Assembly (NCBI RefSeq): GCF_006265095.1
Contig: NZ_VCNK01000002.1
Span: 1-64,000 of the forward strand
Direction of reading: 5' to 3'
Origin: Phaeobacter sp. B1627
Lineage (GTDB): Bacteria; Pseudomonadota; Alphaproteobacteria; Rhodobacterales; Rhodobacteraceae
Length of the DNA stretch: 64,000 bases
Positions within the stretch are counted from its first letter, which is position 1. Every line of letters begins with the position of its first letter. The position numbers and the translations under genes were made by a program. The notes below the pieces were generated by a model that worked only from the letters and a program-made list of their open reading frames with translations, was not told the DNA's origin and searched no databases. Below, one piece after another: positions 1-8,936 of the stretch.

Positions 1-71
1 AAGGCGCGGCGCCCGGCCCAACGGGACCCGCTTCTCTGGCATAGCCAGGGCAGCGTGGTCCGGACGGGAGC
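1..71 (+). repeat. Dispersed structured repeat, copy A (left part cut by window edge)
   Basis: This is the right half of a repeat seen at five other loci. The right arm of the long GC stem runs into CCCAAC at 17-22. A small hairpin follows, CTGGC at 36-40 and GCCAG at 44-48 with loop ATA. The tail ACGGGAGC ends at 71. The gap from CCCAAC to the tail is 40 nt, within the 33-40 nt of the other copies. The left arm of the long stem lies outside the window, so its pairing cannot be confirmed here. The remaining sequence up to the first gene shows nothing further that I can assign. Confidence 0.55.
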
Positions 72-269
72 ACACCCGCGCCGCAGGCTATATTCGCGAT
101 CTACCCTCCAGTCAGGCGCGGCTGGATATCTCCGTGTTACTCTCGGTCCCGCTCTGTCCTGATCTTTGATTTTCCCAACACAAATGCTTGCTGACCGGGG
201 GCGGATGGGAGACACTGCACATCGGCTGAAACGCCGCCCCGGAGCGTGGCTGGCGTAGATCATGGATCA

Positions 270-2057
270 ATGGACCGAATGTTTCTCTTTCAATCGGGTG
301 ACACAGCGAGCGCGATTGTCGCGCTGCTGATCGTATGCGCGATGTTTGCAGCATTTCTGCGCGAAACCTATCCGACCGAAGTGGTCGCAATCTGCGGCGT
401 GTCGGTGATGCTGCTGACGGGGGTTCTGCCCTATGATGCGGCGCTTCCGGTCCTCGCAAACCCGGCGCCCTGGACCATTGCCGCGATGTTCCTGATCATG
501 GGGGCGCTGGTGCGCACGGGGGCGTTGGATGCCTTTACCTCTGTGGCGCGCAAACAGGCCGAGGTCAGCCCGAGACTGGCGATCGCGATGCTGATGGGCT
601 TTGTGGTGATCGCGTCGGCCTTCGTGTCCAATACGCCGGTGGTGGTGGTGATGATCCCGGTCTTCATCCAGATCTCCCGCACCCTCAAGCTGGCACCATC
701 CAAGATGCTGATCCCGCTGTCCTATGCGGCGATCCTCGGCGGCACGCTGACCCTGATCGGCACCTCGACCAACCTCCTTGTGGATGGGGTCGCCCGGGCG
801 CAGGGGCTGGTGCCGTTCACCATCTTCGAGGTCACCCCGCTGGGCGTGGTCGTGGTGGCCTGGGGCCTGGTGTACCTGCGCTTCATCGCGCCGCGCCTGT
901 TGCCGGACCGCGACAGCCTGGCGATGATGCTGTCGGATCGCTCCAACATGAAATTCTTCACCGAGGCGGTCATTCCGCCGGACAGCAACCTGATCGGGCG
1001 CGAAGTCACCGGGGTGCAGCTGTTCAAACGCCCCGGTGTGCGGCTGATCGATGTGGTGCGCGGCGATGACTCGTTGCGCCGCAACCTCCAGGGGGTCGAA
1101 CTGCAGGTCGGCGACCGGGTGGTGCTGCGGACCCGGATGACTGAACTCCTCAGCCTGCAGAGCAACAAGGAACTGAAACGTGTCGATCAGGTCTCTGCGG
1201 TGGAAACCAATACCGTCGAAGTGCTGATCACCCCGGGCTGCCGGATGGTCGGCCGCTCGCTTGGCGCCATGCGTCTGCGCCGCCGCTACGGCGTCTATGT
1301 TCTGGCGGTGCATCGCCGCAACCAGAACATCGGGGTGCAACTGGATGATCTGGTGGTGCGCATCGGCGACACGCTGCTGCTTGAAGGGGCGTCGGCCGAT
1401 ATCCAGCGGCTGGCCGCGGATATGGACCTGGCCGATGTCTCGCAGCCCACGCAGCGGGCCTACCGCCGCAGCCACGCGCCGGTTGCGATGGTCGCAATGG
1501 TCGGCATCGTGGTGGGCGCAGCCTTCGGGTTGGCCCCGATCCTGATGCTCTCGATCCTCGCGGTGGCCCTTGTTCTGGTGACCCGCTGCATCGATGCGGA
1601 TGAGGCGTTTTCCTTCATCGACGGGCGATTGCTCGCGCTGATCTTTTCCATGCTGGCGATTGGGGCCGCGTTGGAAAGCTCCGGCGCGGTGGAGCTGATC
1701 GTGCGCGGCATTGCCCCTGTTCTGTCGGATCTGCCGCCGTTCTTCCTGGTCTGGGCGGTTTATCTTCTGACCTCGGTTCTGACCGAACTGGTCTCCAACA
1801 ATGCGGTGGCCGTCGTGGTGACACCGATCGCGGTCGGGCTGGCGCAGGCCATGGGGCTGGATCCGCGCCCGCTGGTGGTGGCGGTGATGGTGGCGGCCTC
1901 GGCGTCCTTTGCCACCCCCATCGGCTATCAGACCAACATGCTGGTCTACGGTCCCGGCGGCTACCGCTTTTCCGACTTCCTGCGCGTCGGCATTCCGCTC
2001 AACCTGTCGATGGGAGTGCTGGCCTCGGCGGTCATTCCGCTGATCTGGCCCCTGTGA
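270..2057 (+). CDS. SLC13-family permease with RCK_C (TrkA-C) domains
   Basis: An inner-membrane carrier of the divalent anion:Na+ symporter type (SLC13/CitM-like); the substrate cannot be read from sequence. Hydrophobic segments flank two re-entrant repeats. The first has SNTP near residue 120 and GTSTN near 165; the second has SNNAV near 505 and YQTNM near 560, followed by the GPGGYRF stretch typical of this family. About 160 soluble residues between the membrane halves resemble two RCK_C modules, which in relatives may bind a regulatory ligand. ATG at 270 or 279 fits the protein better than an in-frame GTG at 246, but no start has a convincing ribosome site. A second member of the family lies at 5.1-6.8 kb. 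Confidence 0.85.
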   Translation: MDRMFLFQSGDTASAIVALLIVCAMFAAFLRETYPTEVVAICGVSVMLLTGVLPYDAALPVLANPAPWTIAAMFLIMGALVRTGALDAFTSVARKQAEVSPRLAIAMLMGFVVIASAFVSNTPVVVVMIPVFIQISRTLKLAPSKMLIPLSYAAILGGTLTLIGTSTNLLVDGVARAQGLVPFTIFEVTPLGVVVVAWGLVYLRFIAPRLLPDRDSLAMMLSDRSNMKFFTEAVIPPDSNLIGREVTGVQLFKRPGVRLIDVVRGDDSLRRNLQGVELQVGDRVVLRTRMTELLSLQSNKELKRVDQVSAVETNTVEVLITPGCRMVGRSLGAMRLRRRYGVYVLAVHRRNQNIGVQLDDLVVRIGDTLLLEGASADIQRLAADMDLADVSQPTQRAYRRSHAPVAMVAMVGIVVGAAFGLAPILMLSILAVALVLVTRCIDADEAFSFIDGRLLALIFSMLAIGAALESSGAVELIVRGIAPVLSDLPPFFLVWAVYLLTSVLTELVSNNAVAVVVTPIAVGLAQAMGLDPRPLVVAVMVAASASFATPIGYQTNMLVYGPGGYRFSDFLRVGIPLNLSMGVLASAVIPLIWPL

Positions 2058-2335
2058 CCCTGTGACCCTGCGCCGAAGCGCTCGGAGAGGCCCGCAGACC
2101 CGCCATATGCGCGTGTTTTCGCCCAGTCTCTCCTGGCGTTCTCAAGCAGGCTTGAACAGGGAGAGATCCGCACCCACCTCTCATATAGCCTGTGTGGAAA
2201 GAGCCTGCCCGAAAGGGTCGGAAACAGGCCTGTCCGATCCTCTGTTCCTCTGTCCGAGGAGCCCCATTCGGGCCTTTCAGGCGGCTGTGGCAGGATGCGC
2301 AACGGAGAGGGCCGCGAAATGGGAGAGAGTGCGAG

Positions 2336-2803
2336 ATGACAACCCGGATCACCTTCATCGCCACGATATTGATCGCGGCCAGCGCGATCGTGTTCAGCGC
2401 AGAAACCTGGGCGACGGAAACTGTGAGGCCGGTCCTGACCGACACGGAGTGGACGCTCGACCAGATCGAGGGCGAGGCGCCGCTTGCAGGGCGCGGCAAT
2501 CTTGAGCTGACATTCGCGCAGGATGGCGTGTTTGCAACCGGCGCGGGCTGCAACAGCTTCAAGGGCACCGCCGAGATCAACGGATCTGAAATTCTCTTTC
2601 CAGACCAGTTGGCCGGAACCATGATGGCCTGCCCGGACGGTCTGGCAGAGCAGGAGGAACAGGTGCTGGCCCTGCTGGCACAGGTGGTTTCCTTTGAGAT
2701 CGACGCCACCGTTCTGGTTCTTCTGGACGAAGACGGCACAGAGCTGCTGCGCTACCGACGCGACGCCGAACCTGACGAAACGCTGGTTGAGACCGGCGGC
2801 TGA
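2336..2803 (+). CDS. META-domain (DUF306/HslJ-like) secreted protein
   Basis: A 155-residue exported protein. Residues 1-27 form a signal peptide ending around ETWATE, and the rest matches the META/HslJ fold: a TEWTLDQI start, a GAGCNSFKG loop at about 70-76 and a later MMACP, giving the paired conserved cysteines at about 72 and 99. HslJ relatives are envelope proteins linked to stress or antibiotic resistance, but their molecular role is poorly defined. ATG at 2336 is chosen because it starts the signal peptide and follows a purine-rich GGGAGAGAG. The upstream reading frame back to 2192 has no such support. The gene stands alone between a permease gene and a convergent flavoprotein gene. 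Confidence 0.8.
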   Translation: MTTRITFIATILIAASAIVFSAETWATETVRPVLTDTEWTLDQIEGEAPLAGRGNLELTFAQDGVFATGAGCNSFKGTAEINGSEILFPDQLAGTMMACPDGLAEQEEQVLALLAQVVSFEIDATVLVLLDEDGTELLRYRRDAEPDETLVETGG

Positions 2804-2946
2804 CCCCCGGCGGCCGCTTCCTGTCGGCAGCCTTCCGCGTGGGGTTTCCCCCGTTTGGCGGCCCCCTGTGACTGCTGCCTGCGGGCGGCGGCCCTTGTCT
2901 GCCGCTCGCAGGGCGGACTGTGGGCCTATATTGTGCGCGCCTTCCG

Positions 2947-4620
2947 TCACGCGATCAGCCCGGAGCGCCCGGCCTGGCGGCCTGAAAACAGGCAGCCTCC
3001 CAGAAATGTCCCCTCCAGCGCATTATAGCCGTGGTAGCCGCCGCCGCCAAACCCGGCCGCCTCGCCGACTGCGAACAGGCCGGGCACTGCCTGACCATCG
3101 GCGCCGATCATCTGACAGTCCAGATTGGTCTGCAGCCCGCCCAATGTCTTGCGGGTCAGGACGCTGAGGCGCACCGCGATCAGAGGGCCGTTGCGGCGGT
3201 CCAGAATGCGATGCGGTTTGGCCGTGCGCAGCAGCCGGTCGCCCCGGTAATTTCGGGCCGCGTGAATGGCCTGGATCTGCCTGTCCTTGGCAAAAGGGTT
3301 GTCCACCTGGGCGTCGCGGGCCTCGATCTGGGCGCGGATCCGGGCCTCATCCAGTGCCACATCGCCGATCTCGTTCATGCCGCGTACCAGCTCTGTCAGG
3401 GTGGTGGCGGTGACGAAATCGGCTCCCCGCGTCTTGAAGGCCTCGACCGGCCCCGGCGCCCGTCCGCGCGCCAGCAGCCGGGCCTTCAGGACCTCGACCC
3501 ATTTGCCCGATGTCATATCCGGGTTCTGCTCCGATCCGGACAGGGCAAACTCCTTTTCAATGATCTTTTGGCTGAGGATGAACCAGCTGTAGTCCTGTCC
3601 GGTGGCGAGAATGGCCTTGAGCGTCCCGAGGGTGTCAAAGCCCGGAAAGGCAGGGTCGGGCAGGCGGGTGCCATGGGCATCAAACCACATCGATGACGGC
3701 CCCGGCAGGATCCGGATGCCGTGGTCCGGCCAGATCGGGTCCCAGTTGCGCAGGCCTTCGCAATAATGCCACATGCGGTCGCCGTTGATGATCCGCCCGC
3801 CTGCGGATTGTGCGATCTTCAGCATGCGGCCATCGACGTGAAAGGGCACGCCGGAGACCATGCGCCCGGGCGCGGGGCCAAGGCGGCCGGTGGGCCAGTT
3901 GGCGCGCACCATCTCCAGGTTGCCGCCGATACCGCCGGAGGCAATCAGCACCGAGGCGGCATAGACCTCGAACTCGCCGACCTCATGGCGGTTGGTACGT
4001 GCTCCGATCGGCGCGGCGTCATGGGCCAGCACCTCGCCCGAGACGCCGGTGGCCTGGCCGCCCTGCTGTATGATGTGGCTCACCTGATGGCGAAACCGGG
4101 CGTCGATGCGGCCCTCGGCCATATGGCTGCGGACGCGGGCGACGAAGGGCGCCAGCACGCCGGGGCCCGTGCCCCAGGTGACGTGGAAGCGGGGCACCGA
4201 GTTGCCATGACCGTCCGCCTCACCGTCGCCGCGTTCCGCCCAGCCCACCACCGGAAACCAGCGCAGACCGAGGTCGCGCAGCCAGGACCGCATGTCGCCT
4301 GAGGCAAAGTCCAGATAGGATTTCGCCCAGAGCCGGGGGAAGTGATCCTCGGGCCGGTCAAACCCGGCGCTGCCGGCCCAGTCTCTCCGGGCCAGTTCGA
4401 GACTGTCGCGGATGCCCATGCGCCGCTGTTCGGGGGTGTCGATCATGAACAGACCGCCGAGGCTCCAATGCGCCTGACCGCCGATGAAATGCGCAGGCTC
4501 CTGCTCCAGCAGGATCACCCGTTTGCCCCGGGTTGCAAGCGCGTCGGCGGCCACCAGACCTGCCAGGCCCGCGCCGATCACGATGACGTCGGCGCTGTTG
4601 TCCGAATGCGCGGTGGTCAT
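2947..4620 (-). CDS. FAD-binding dehydrogenase (fumarate reductase / 3-ketosteroid dehydrogenase-like)
   Basis: A 557-residue flavoprotein of the FAD-binding_2 family. The dinucleotide-binding motif GAGLAGL is at residues 16-22, followed by an acidic strand end (VILLEQE). The C-terminal FAD motif lies in the stretch that includes FAVGEAAGFGGGG and YNALEGTF. Relatives are often annotated as FAD-binding or ketosteroid-type dehydrogenases, but the substrate is not established. A ribosome site (GGGAG) lies just upstream of the ATG. Repeat copy B fills part of the 433-nt gap upstream, and the next gene on the same strand is a permease. Confidence 0.82.
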   Translation of the reverse strand: MTTAHSDNSADVIVIGAGLAGLVAADALATRGKRVILLEQEPAHFIGGQAHWSLGGLFMIDTPEQRRMGIRDSLELARRDWAGSAGFDRPEDHFPRLWAKSYLDFASGDMRSWLRDLGLRWFPVVGWAERGDGEADGHGNSVPRFHVTWGTGPGVLAPFVARVRSHMAEGRIDARFRHQVSHIIQQGGQATGVSGEVLAHDAAPIGARTNRHEVGEFEVYAASVLIASGGIGGNLEMVRANWPTGRLGPAPGRMVSGVPFHVDGRMLKIAQSAGGRIINGDRMWHYCEGLRNWDPIWPDHGIRILPGPSSMWFDAHGTRLPDPAFPGFDTLGTLKAILATGQDYSWFILSQKIIEKEFALSGSEQNPDMTSGKWVEVLKARLLARGRAPGPVEAFKTRGADFVTATTLTELVRGMNEIGDVALDEARIRAQIEARDAQVDNPFAKDRQIQAIHAARNYRGDRLLRTAKPHRILDRRNGPLIAVRLSVLTRKTLGGLQTNLDCQMIGADGQAVPGLFAVGEAAGFGGGGYHGYNALEGTFLGGCLFSGRQAGRSGLIA

Positions 4621-4861
4621 GGCAGCTCTCCCTGTGCTCCGCTCCTCCGGTCCTCAGCCTAGGCGCAATCGCAGGAATGGCGCAATCATTGCGTGTATCA
4701 AGTGCCGCGGCGACAGGCCGTGCGCTGTGCCCTTCGACGTGGGCGCAGGTGTGGAACAGGTTCCGGTGGGTGCTGCCGCCACTGCATTCGTGGCGTCCAG
4801 GTGCGGCAAGGCGCCAGAGCCTGGCCTGTGGTGGTGGCAATGGAGCGGACGGTTCGAGGGA

Positions 4862-4976
4862 TTGCGCTGCGCGATGCGCATCGCGGGGGGGCGGGGGCCG
4901 CGCCTTCGGCGCGGCCCCCGCCCGGCCCAACGCTTTTGAGGGAGGCTTTGCCTCATCCGGAAAGGGGCGGGAGAGC
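4862..4976 (+). repeat. Dispersed structured repeat, copy B
   Basis: A perfect 14-bp stem, GCGGGGGCCGCGCC at 4891-4904 and its complement at 4908-4921, closes on TTC and can form a C(UUCG)G tetraloop. CCCAAC follows at 4926-4931, then a small hairpin GAGGC-TTT-GCCTC, then the tail GGCGGGAG from 4966. The outer flank TTGCGCTGCGC at 4862-4872 and the stem sequence are nearly identical to copy F at 60.3 kb, which lies in the opposite direction. The element sits 3' of the permease gene at 5054-6832 and 5' of the flavoprotein gene. Just beyond it, 4980-5020 holds a short imperfect duplication containing CGTCACCAGGCCAA. Confidence 0.75.
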
Positions 4977-5053
4977 CACCGTCAACGTCACCAGGCCAAC
5001 GACGTCACCAGGCCAATGACCGGCCCCGGTTCACCTCGGGAGCGGTGCGGAGG

Positions 5054-6832
5054 TCAGAGTGGCCAGAAGATCAGGATGGCAGGTATCGAGACCGCGATGA
5101 CCAGGATTTCCAGCGGCAGCCCCATGCGCCAGTAGTCGCCAAAGCGATAGCCTCCGGGGCCGAGCACCAGCGTATTGTTCTTATGGCCGATGGGGGTCAG
5201 AAAAGCCGCCGAGGCCGCCACCGCCACCGCCATCAGGAAAGGGTCGGGCGAGACACCCAGCGTATTGGCCATCGAGATCCCGACCGGGGCAGCCACAATC
5301 GCCGTCGCCGTATTGTTGAGCACATCCGACAGCGTCATGGTCACCACCATCAGGACCGTCAGGATCGCCCAGGCCGGCAGCCCGTTGGTCAGATCAACCA
5401 GCGACTGGGCCAGAAGCTCGGTGCCTCCCGAGGTCTCCAGCGCCTGCCCCAGCGGGATCATTGACCCCAACAGCACCACCACCGGCCATTCCACGTGATC
5501 GTAGAGTTCCGCCACCGGCAGGATCTTCAGCACGACATAGCCCACAACCACGATCCCCAAGGCGATCGGCAGGTACACCAACCCCACCGATGCGGTCAGA
5601 ACCGCCGCCGCAAAGAGGCCGATCGCCCACCAGGTCTTGTCATTTGCGGTGACCGACAGGCCGCGCGCCGCCAGGGGCAGGCACCCGAGCCAATCCGCAA
5701 CCTCGCCGCCCTGATCGCGGGGGCAGAGGAGCAGCAGGATGTCGCCCGGTACCACTTCGGTCTGGCGGATATGGCTGGTCAGCCGCTGCCCCTGGCGGGC
5801 AATGCCGAGCAAGACCGACCCCTTGCGCCAGGCCAGGCCGATGGCCTGGGCGCTGCGGCCTGCAATGCGGGCGTAATCGGTGACCACCACCTCGATCACT
5901 TCGAGCCCGTCGCCGGCCGCCTTCAGCTTTTCCTCGCGCGCGGCATCGGAAAAATCGAGCTTCAGCGTCGAGCGGAACTCGTCCAGCGCCTCGGGGGTGG
6001 CTTCCAGTACGATGGTATCTCCGGCCTGCAACAACGCGCCGCTGGCCCGGCCGTAGCGCCGCTGGCCGCCCCGGATCAGCCCCAGGATGACCACGTCCGC
6101 TTTCTCGGCTTCCTTGTCGAGACTGCCGAGCCTCTGCTCGACCAGCTCCGATCCCTCCGGCACTGTGAGCTCGGCAATATAGGGGGCCAGCTGGCTGTCA
6201 GAGGCGCCCGCACCACCGGTGGAGCGGTCAGGGATCAGCCGCCAACCCACCAGGGCCACAAAGGCCAGCCCCGCCGCCGCCGCCGCCAGCCCCACCGGAG
6301 CAAAGTCGAACATCTGAAACGGTTCACCCAGCGTGTCGTGGCGGATGGAGGCGATGATGATATTCGGAGGCGTCCCGATCAGGGTCGCCATACCGCCGAG
6401 GATGGTGGCAAAGGACAGCGGCATCAGGCTCTGACCCGGCGCGCGCCCCGCCTTTCGTGCGGTCTGGATGTCCACCGGCATCAGCAGCGCCAGTGCCGCC
6501 ACGTTGTTCATAAAGGCCGACAGCACCGCACCGACACTGCCCATCAGCGCGATATGCGCCCCGAGACTGCGGCTCTGATCGACCAATGTTCGGGTGATCA
6601 GATGCACGGCCCCCGATTTGACCAGCCCGGCCGAGACGATCAGAACCAGCGCCACCACCAGCGTCGCCGGATGACCAAACCCCGCAAAGGCGTCCTTGGT
6701 CTCGACCAGCCCCAGCAACACCGCCACCATCAGCGCGGCAAAGGCCACCAGATCATAGCGGAACCGTCCCCACAGCAAGAGACCGAAAACGCAGGCGAAA
6801 AGGCTGAAGAGCAGAGTCTGATCCAATGTCAT
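5054..6832 (-). CDS. SLC13-family permease with RCK_C domains (second copy)
   Basis: A 592-residue inner-membrane carrier of the same family as the first gene of the window but clearly diverged. Key loops are FMNNVAAL near residue 115 and GTPPN near 155 in the first half, and LNNTATAIV near 515 and GHKNNTLVLGPGGYRF near 555 in the second. Between the halves are about 180 soluble residues with two RCK_C-like modules. In this family such proteins carry sulfate, dicarboxylates or similar anions; the substrate is not known here. ATG at 6832 begins a typical hydrophobic N-terminus. Downstream on the same strand is an FAD dehydrogenase gene, separated by repeat copy B. Confidence 0.85.
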   Translation of the reverse strand: MTLDQTLLFSLFACVFGLLLWGRFRYDLVAFAALMVAVLLGLVETKDAFAGFGHPATLVVALVLIVSAGLVKSGAVHLITRTLVDQSRSLGAHIALMGSVGAVLSAFMNNVAALALLMPVDIQTARKAGRAPGQSLMPLSFATILGGMATLIGTPPNIIIASIRHDTLGEPFQMFDFAPVGLAAAAAGLAFVALVGWRLIPDRSTGGAGASDSQLAPYIAELTVPEGSELVEQRLGSLDKEAEKADVVILGLIRGGQRRYGRASGALLQAGDTIVLEATPEALDEFRSTLKLDFSDAAREEKLKAAGDGLEVIEVVVTDYARIAGRSAQAIGLAWRKGSVLLGIARQGQRLTSHIRQTEVVPGDILLLLCPRDQGGEVADWLGCLPLAARGLSVTANDKTWWAIGLFAAAVLTASVGLVYLPIALGIVVVGYVVLKILPVAELYDHVEWPVVVLLGSMIPLGQALETSGGTELLAQSLVDLTNGLPAWAILTVLMVVTMTLSDVLNNTATAIVAAPVGISMANTLGVSPDPFLMAVAVAASAAFLTPIGHKNNTLVLGPGGYRFGDYWRMGLPLEILVIAVSIPAILIFWPL

Positions 6833-6996
6833 GGCGCCACTCTAGTCAACGCCGCGCCACTGGCAAGCCATGGAAGGCGGATCGGGGGAGGAAACCACGG
6901 GGCAGAACGGCCATGCCTCAAGGCCGCGCTTGAAAGCAGGCAGGGACCGGGTCTATATGGGCGCCAGTTTCACGAACTCAAAGTCAAGGATGCACC

Positions 6997-7737
6997 ATGG
7001 CAGGCCATTCAAAATGGGCGAACATCCAGCACCGTAAAGGGCGCCAGGATGCAGCACGATCCAAGCTATTTTCCAAACTCGCCAAGGAAATCACCGTCGC
7101 CGCCAAAATGGGCGACCCGGACCCGGAAAAGAACCCCCGCCTGCGTCTGGCGGTCAAGGAAGCCAAGAGCCAGTCGGTCCCCAAGGATGTAATCGAACGC
7201 GCGATCAAGAAGGCGATCGGCGGCGACGCCGAGAATTACGACGAAATCCGCTATGAGGGCTACGGCCCCAGCGGCGTCGCGGTGATCGTCGAGGCGATGA
7301 CCGACAACAAGAACCGCACCGCCTCCAACGTGCGCTCGACCTTTTCCAAGAACGGCGGCAACCTGGGCGAGACCGGCTCGGTCGGCTTCATGTTCGACCG
7401 CAAGGGTGAGGTGACCTATCCGGCCACCGTGGGCGATGCCGACACGGTGATGATGGCCGCGATCGAAGCGGGGGCCGAGGATGTCGAAAGCTCCGAAGAG
7501 GGCCATTCGATCTATTGCGCCGACACCGACCTCAACGATGTCTCCACCGCACTGGAGGCGGAGCTGGGCGAGTCGGAGAGCACCAAGCTGATCTGGAAAC
7601 CCTCGACCACCACCGAACTGGATCTGGAAGGCATGCAAAAGCTGATGAAGCTGGTGGATGCGCTGGAGGATGACGACGACGTCCAGCGCGTCACCACCAA
7701 TTTCGAGGCCTCCGACGAGGTCATGGCGCAGCTCTGA
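6997..7737 (+). CDS. yebC: YebC/PmpR-family protein
   Basis: A 246-residue cytosolic protein that starts with the family hallmark [14 protein letters not shown] and keeps the expected length. Other conserved blocks are [14 protein letters not shown] near 46 and a [11 protein letters not shown] stretch near 85. YebC/TACO1-type proteins were first described as transcription regulators; later work connects members to translation of proline-rich stretches, so its exact role here is open. The ATG is preceded by a short AAGGA. It is not in an obvious operon, whereas in many bacteria yebC sits with the ruvC-ruvA-ruvB genes. Confidence 0.95.
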   Translation: MAGHSKWANIQHRKGRQDAARSKLFSKLAKEITVAAKMGDPDPEKNPRLRLAVKEAKSQSVPKDVIERAIKKAIGGDAENYDEIRYEGYGPSGVAVIVEAMTDNKNRTASNVRSTFSKNGGNLGETGSVGFMFDRKGEVTYPATVGDADTVMMAAIEAGAEDVESSEEGHSIYCADTDLNDVSTALEAELGESESTKLIWKPSTTTELDLEGMQKLMKLVDALEDDDDVQRVTTNFEASDEVMAQL

Positions 7738-7794
7738 TCCGAGGCGTGGCGGCGCGCACAAGATCCGCGCCTCTGCCTTCAGGGTCCCGCTCTT

Positions 7795-7825
7795 CAGGCC
7801 CGTCCGGTTCCGCCGGGCGGGCCTG
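7795..7825. terminator. GC hairpin between convergent genes
   Basis: A 13-bp stem, 7795-7807 against 7813-7825 with one G-T mismatch, has a five-base loop TTCCG. It lies between the ends of yebC and the convergent ClpP-like gene, where a two-way terminator would be expected. There is no clear T run on either side, so this is a structural guess. Confidence 0.4.
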
Positions 7826-7877
7826 TTCCGTCAGATCTATTCCAACGGGCCTTTTCCAACGCGCCTGATCGGTCTGA

Positions 7878-8840
7878 TCAGTCCCGCAGCACAGCCGCCG
7901 CGCGCAGGGTCGCCTCGTCGGGATACCACATGGACCGCGGCGGGGTCGCGAACATACGGGTGGCGAAGGCGCGGCTGATCCCGCGCGACAGCACATAGTC
8001 CATGTCCCGGGCCTCGGCTGCGGCAATATCATAGGACGGCAGATGCACGGCATGGGCCAGACCGTAGCCGTGAAACCCGAGCCGGGCACCGGGGGCCAAC
8101 CTGCGCCGACTGCCCGCGATGAACAGGAGCGTGCAGGCCGATGTGCACTCTCCGGAGGCGACGGTCTCCAACCCGGCCGCAGCAATCGCCTGCGCCGCGC
8201 CGCGGGCCTCATAGACATGGCCGCCGGGGCTGGTCAGCTCTATTTCGCGCAGCTCCGGCAGGGTCGCCAGCAACGCCTGCAGCCGCGCCGTCAGCCCATA
8301 TGTGATCTCACCCTCAAACCGCAGCCTCTCTCCGCTGGCATCGGGCTCCAGCACATAGCGCGCCGCCCGCTCACGTCGCATCTGCGTCTCGAATGTCTCG
8401 GCGGCGGGCGCGCGGGTGGCAAGGAGGATCATCTCCCACCACAGCATCACGCAGGCCAGTGTCAGCAGCAGCCACAGCAGATAGCCGCCCCAGCTCAACG
8501 CCATGGCGCCGGTCTCGCGGATATGTTGCTCGGCCCGCCTGTGGTACCGCCACAGTTGCCACAGCAGGATCAGACCATCCGCCCCGATGATGCAAACCGC
8601 CAGCCAGACCGGCAATTGCAGCGTCTCATTCAGGCCCCGGAGCGTCGCCAGCAAGAGCAGACGCGGCAGTACCAGACGCAGCCAGAAGGTCTGACCAAAG
8701 GATCCTCGGCCCCAATTCCCCCAGCCCAAATTTCCCCGGCCCCAATTCCCCCGGCCAGGAGACCGCAGGGGTCGCGTGGCAGAGGCCTCTGCATCCTGCG
8801 GCAATCGCCGGTTCTGCCAGTTCTTTCTGTGCCATGGCAC
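7878..8840 (-). CDS. Membrane-anchored ClpP/crotonase-fold serine protease-like protein
   Basis: A 320-residue protein. Residues 29-49 are a Gly/Asn/Trp/Arg repeat (GNWGR, GNLGW, GNWGR) encoded by 15-bp DNA repeats. Three hydrophobic segments follow at about 54-70, 78-96 and 118-140. The C-terminal half resembles periplasmic ClpP-class proteins (COG3904 type): SPGGHVYEA at 204-212, CTSACTLLF at 232-240 where Ser234 is the candidate nucleophile, and GFHGYG with His257 as a possible partner. A role in envelope proteolysis is inferred. Translation is read from GTG at 8840 behind a purine-rich GAGGAACGGGG; a shorter product starting inside the repeat cannot be excluded. Confidence 0.7.
   Translation of the reverse strand: MPWHRKNWQNRRLPQDAEASATRPLRSPGRGNWGRGNLGWGNWGRGSFGQTFWLRLVLPRLLLLATLRGLNETLQLPVWLAVCIIGADGLILLWQLWRYHRRAEQHIRETGAMALSWGGYLLWLLLTLACVMLWWEMILLATRAPAAETFETQMRRERAARYVLEPDASGERLRFEGEITYGLTARLQALLATLPELREIELTSPGGHVYEARGAAQAIAAAGLETVASGECTSACTLLFIAGSRRRLAPGARLGFHGYGLAHAVHLPSYDIAAAEARDMDYVLSRGISRAFATRMFATPPRSMWYPDEATLRAAAVLRD
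8707..8751. repeat. 15-bp coding tandem repeat, 3 units
   Basis: Three 15-bp units (CGGCCCCAATTCCCC, a diverged CAGCCCAAATTTCCC, then the first again) encode the five-residue Gly-Asn repeat of the ClpP-like protein on the minus strand. The period is a whole number of codons, so gain or loss of units keeps the frame. Confidence 0.8.
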
Positions 8841-8936
8841 GTCTGCGCACCCCGTTCCTCGTCTCTCACATAGAGATATGGCACCGCGCCGCAGAAACCA
8901 CCCTCTTGGGGCCGCCGGGCATATAGGGGCTGGCGA

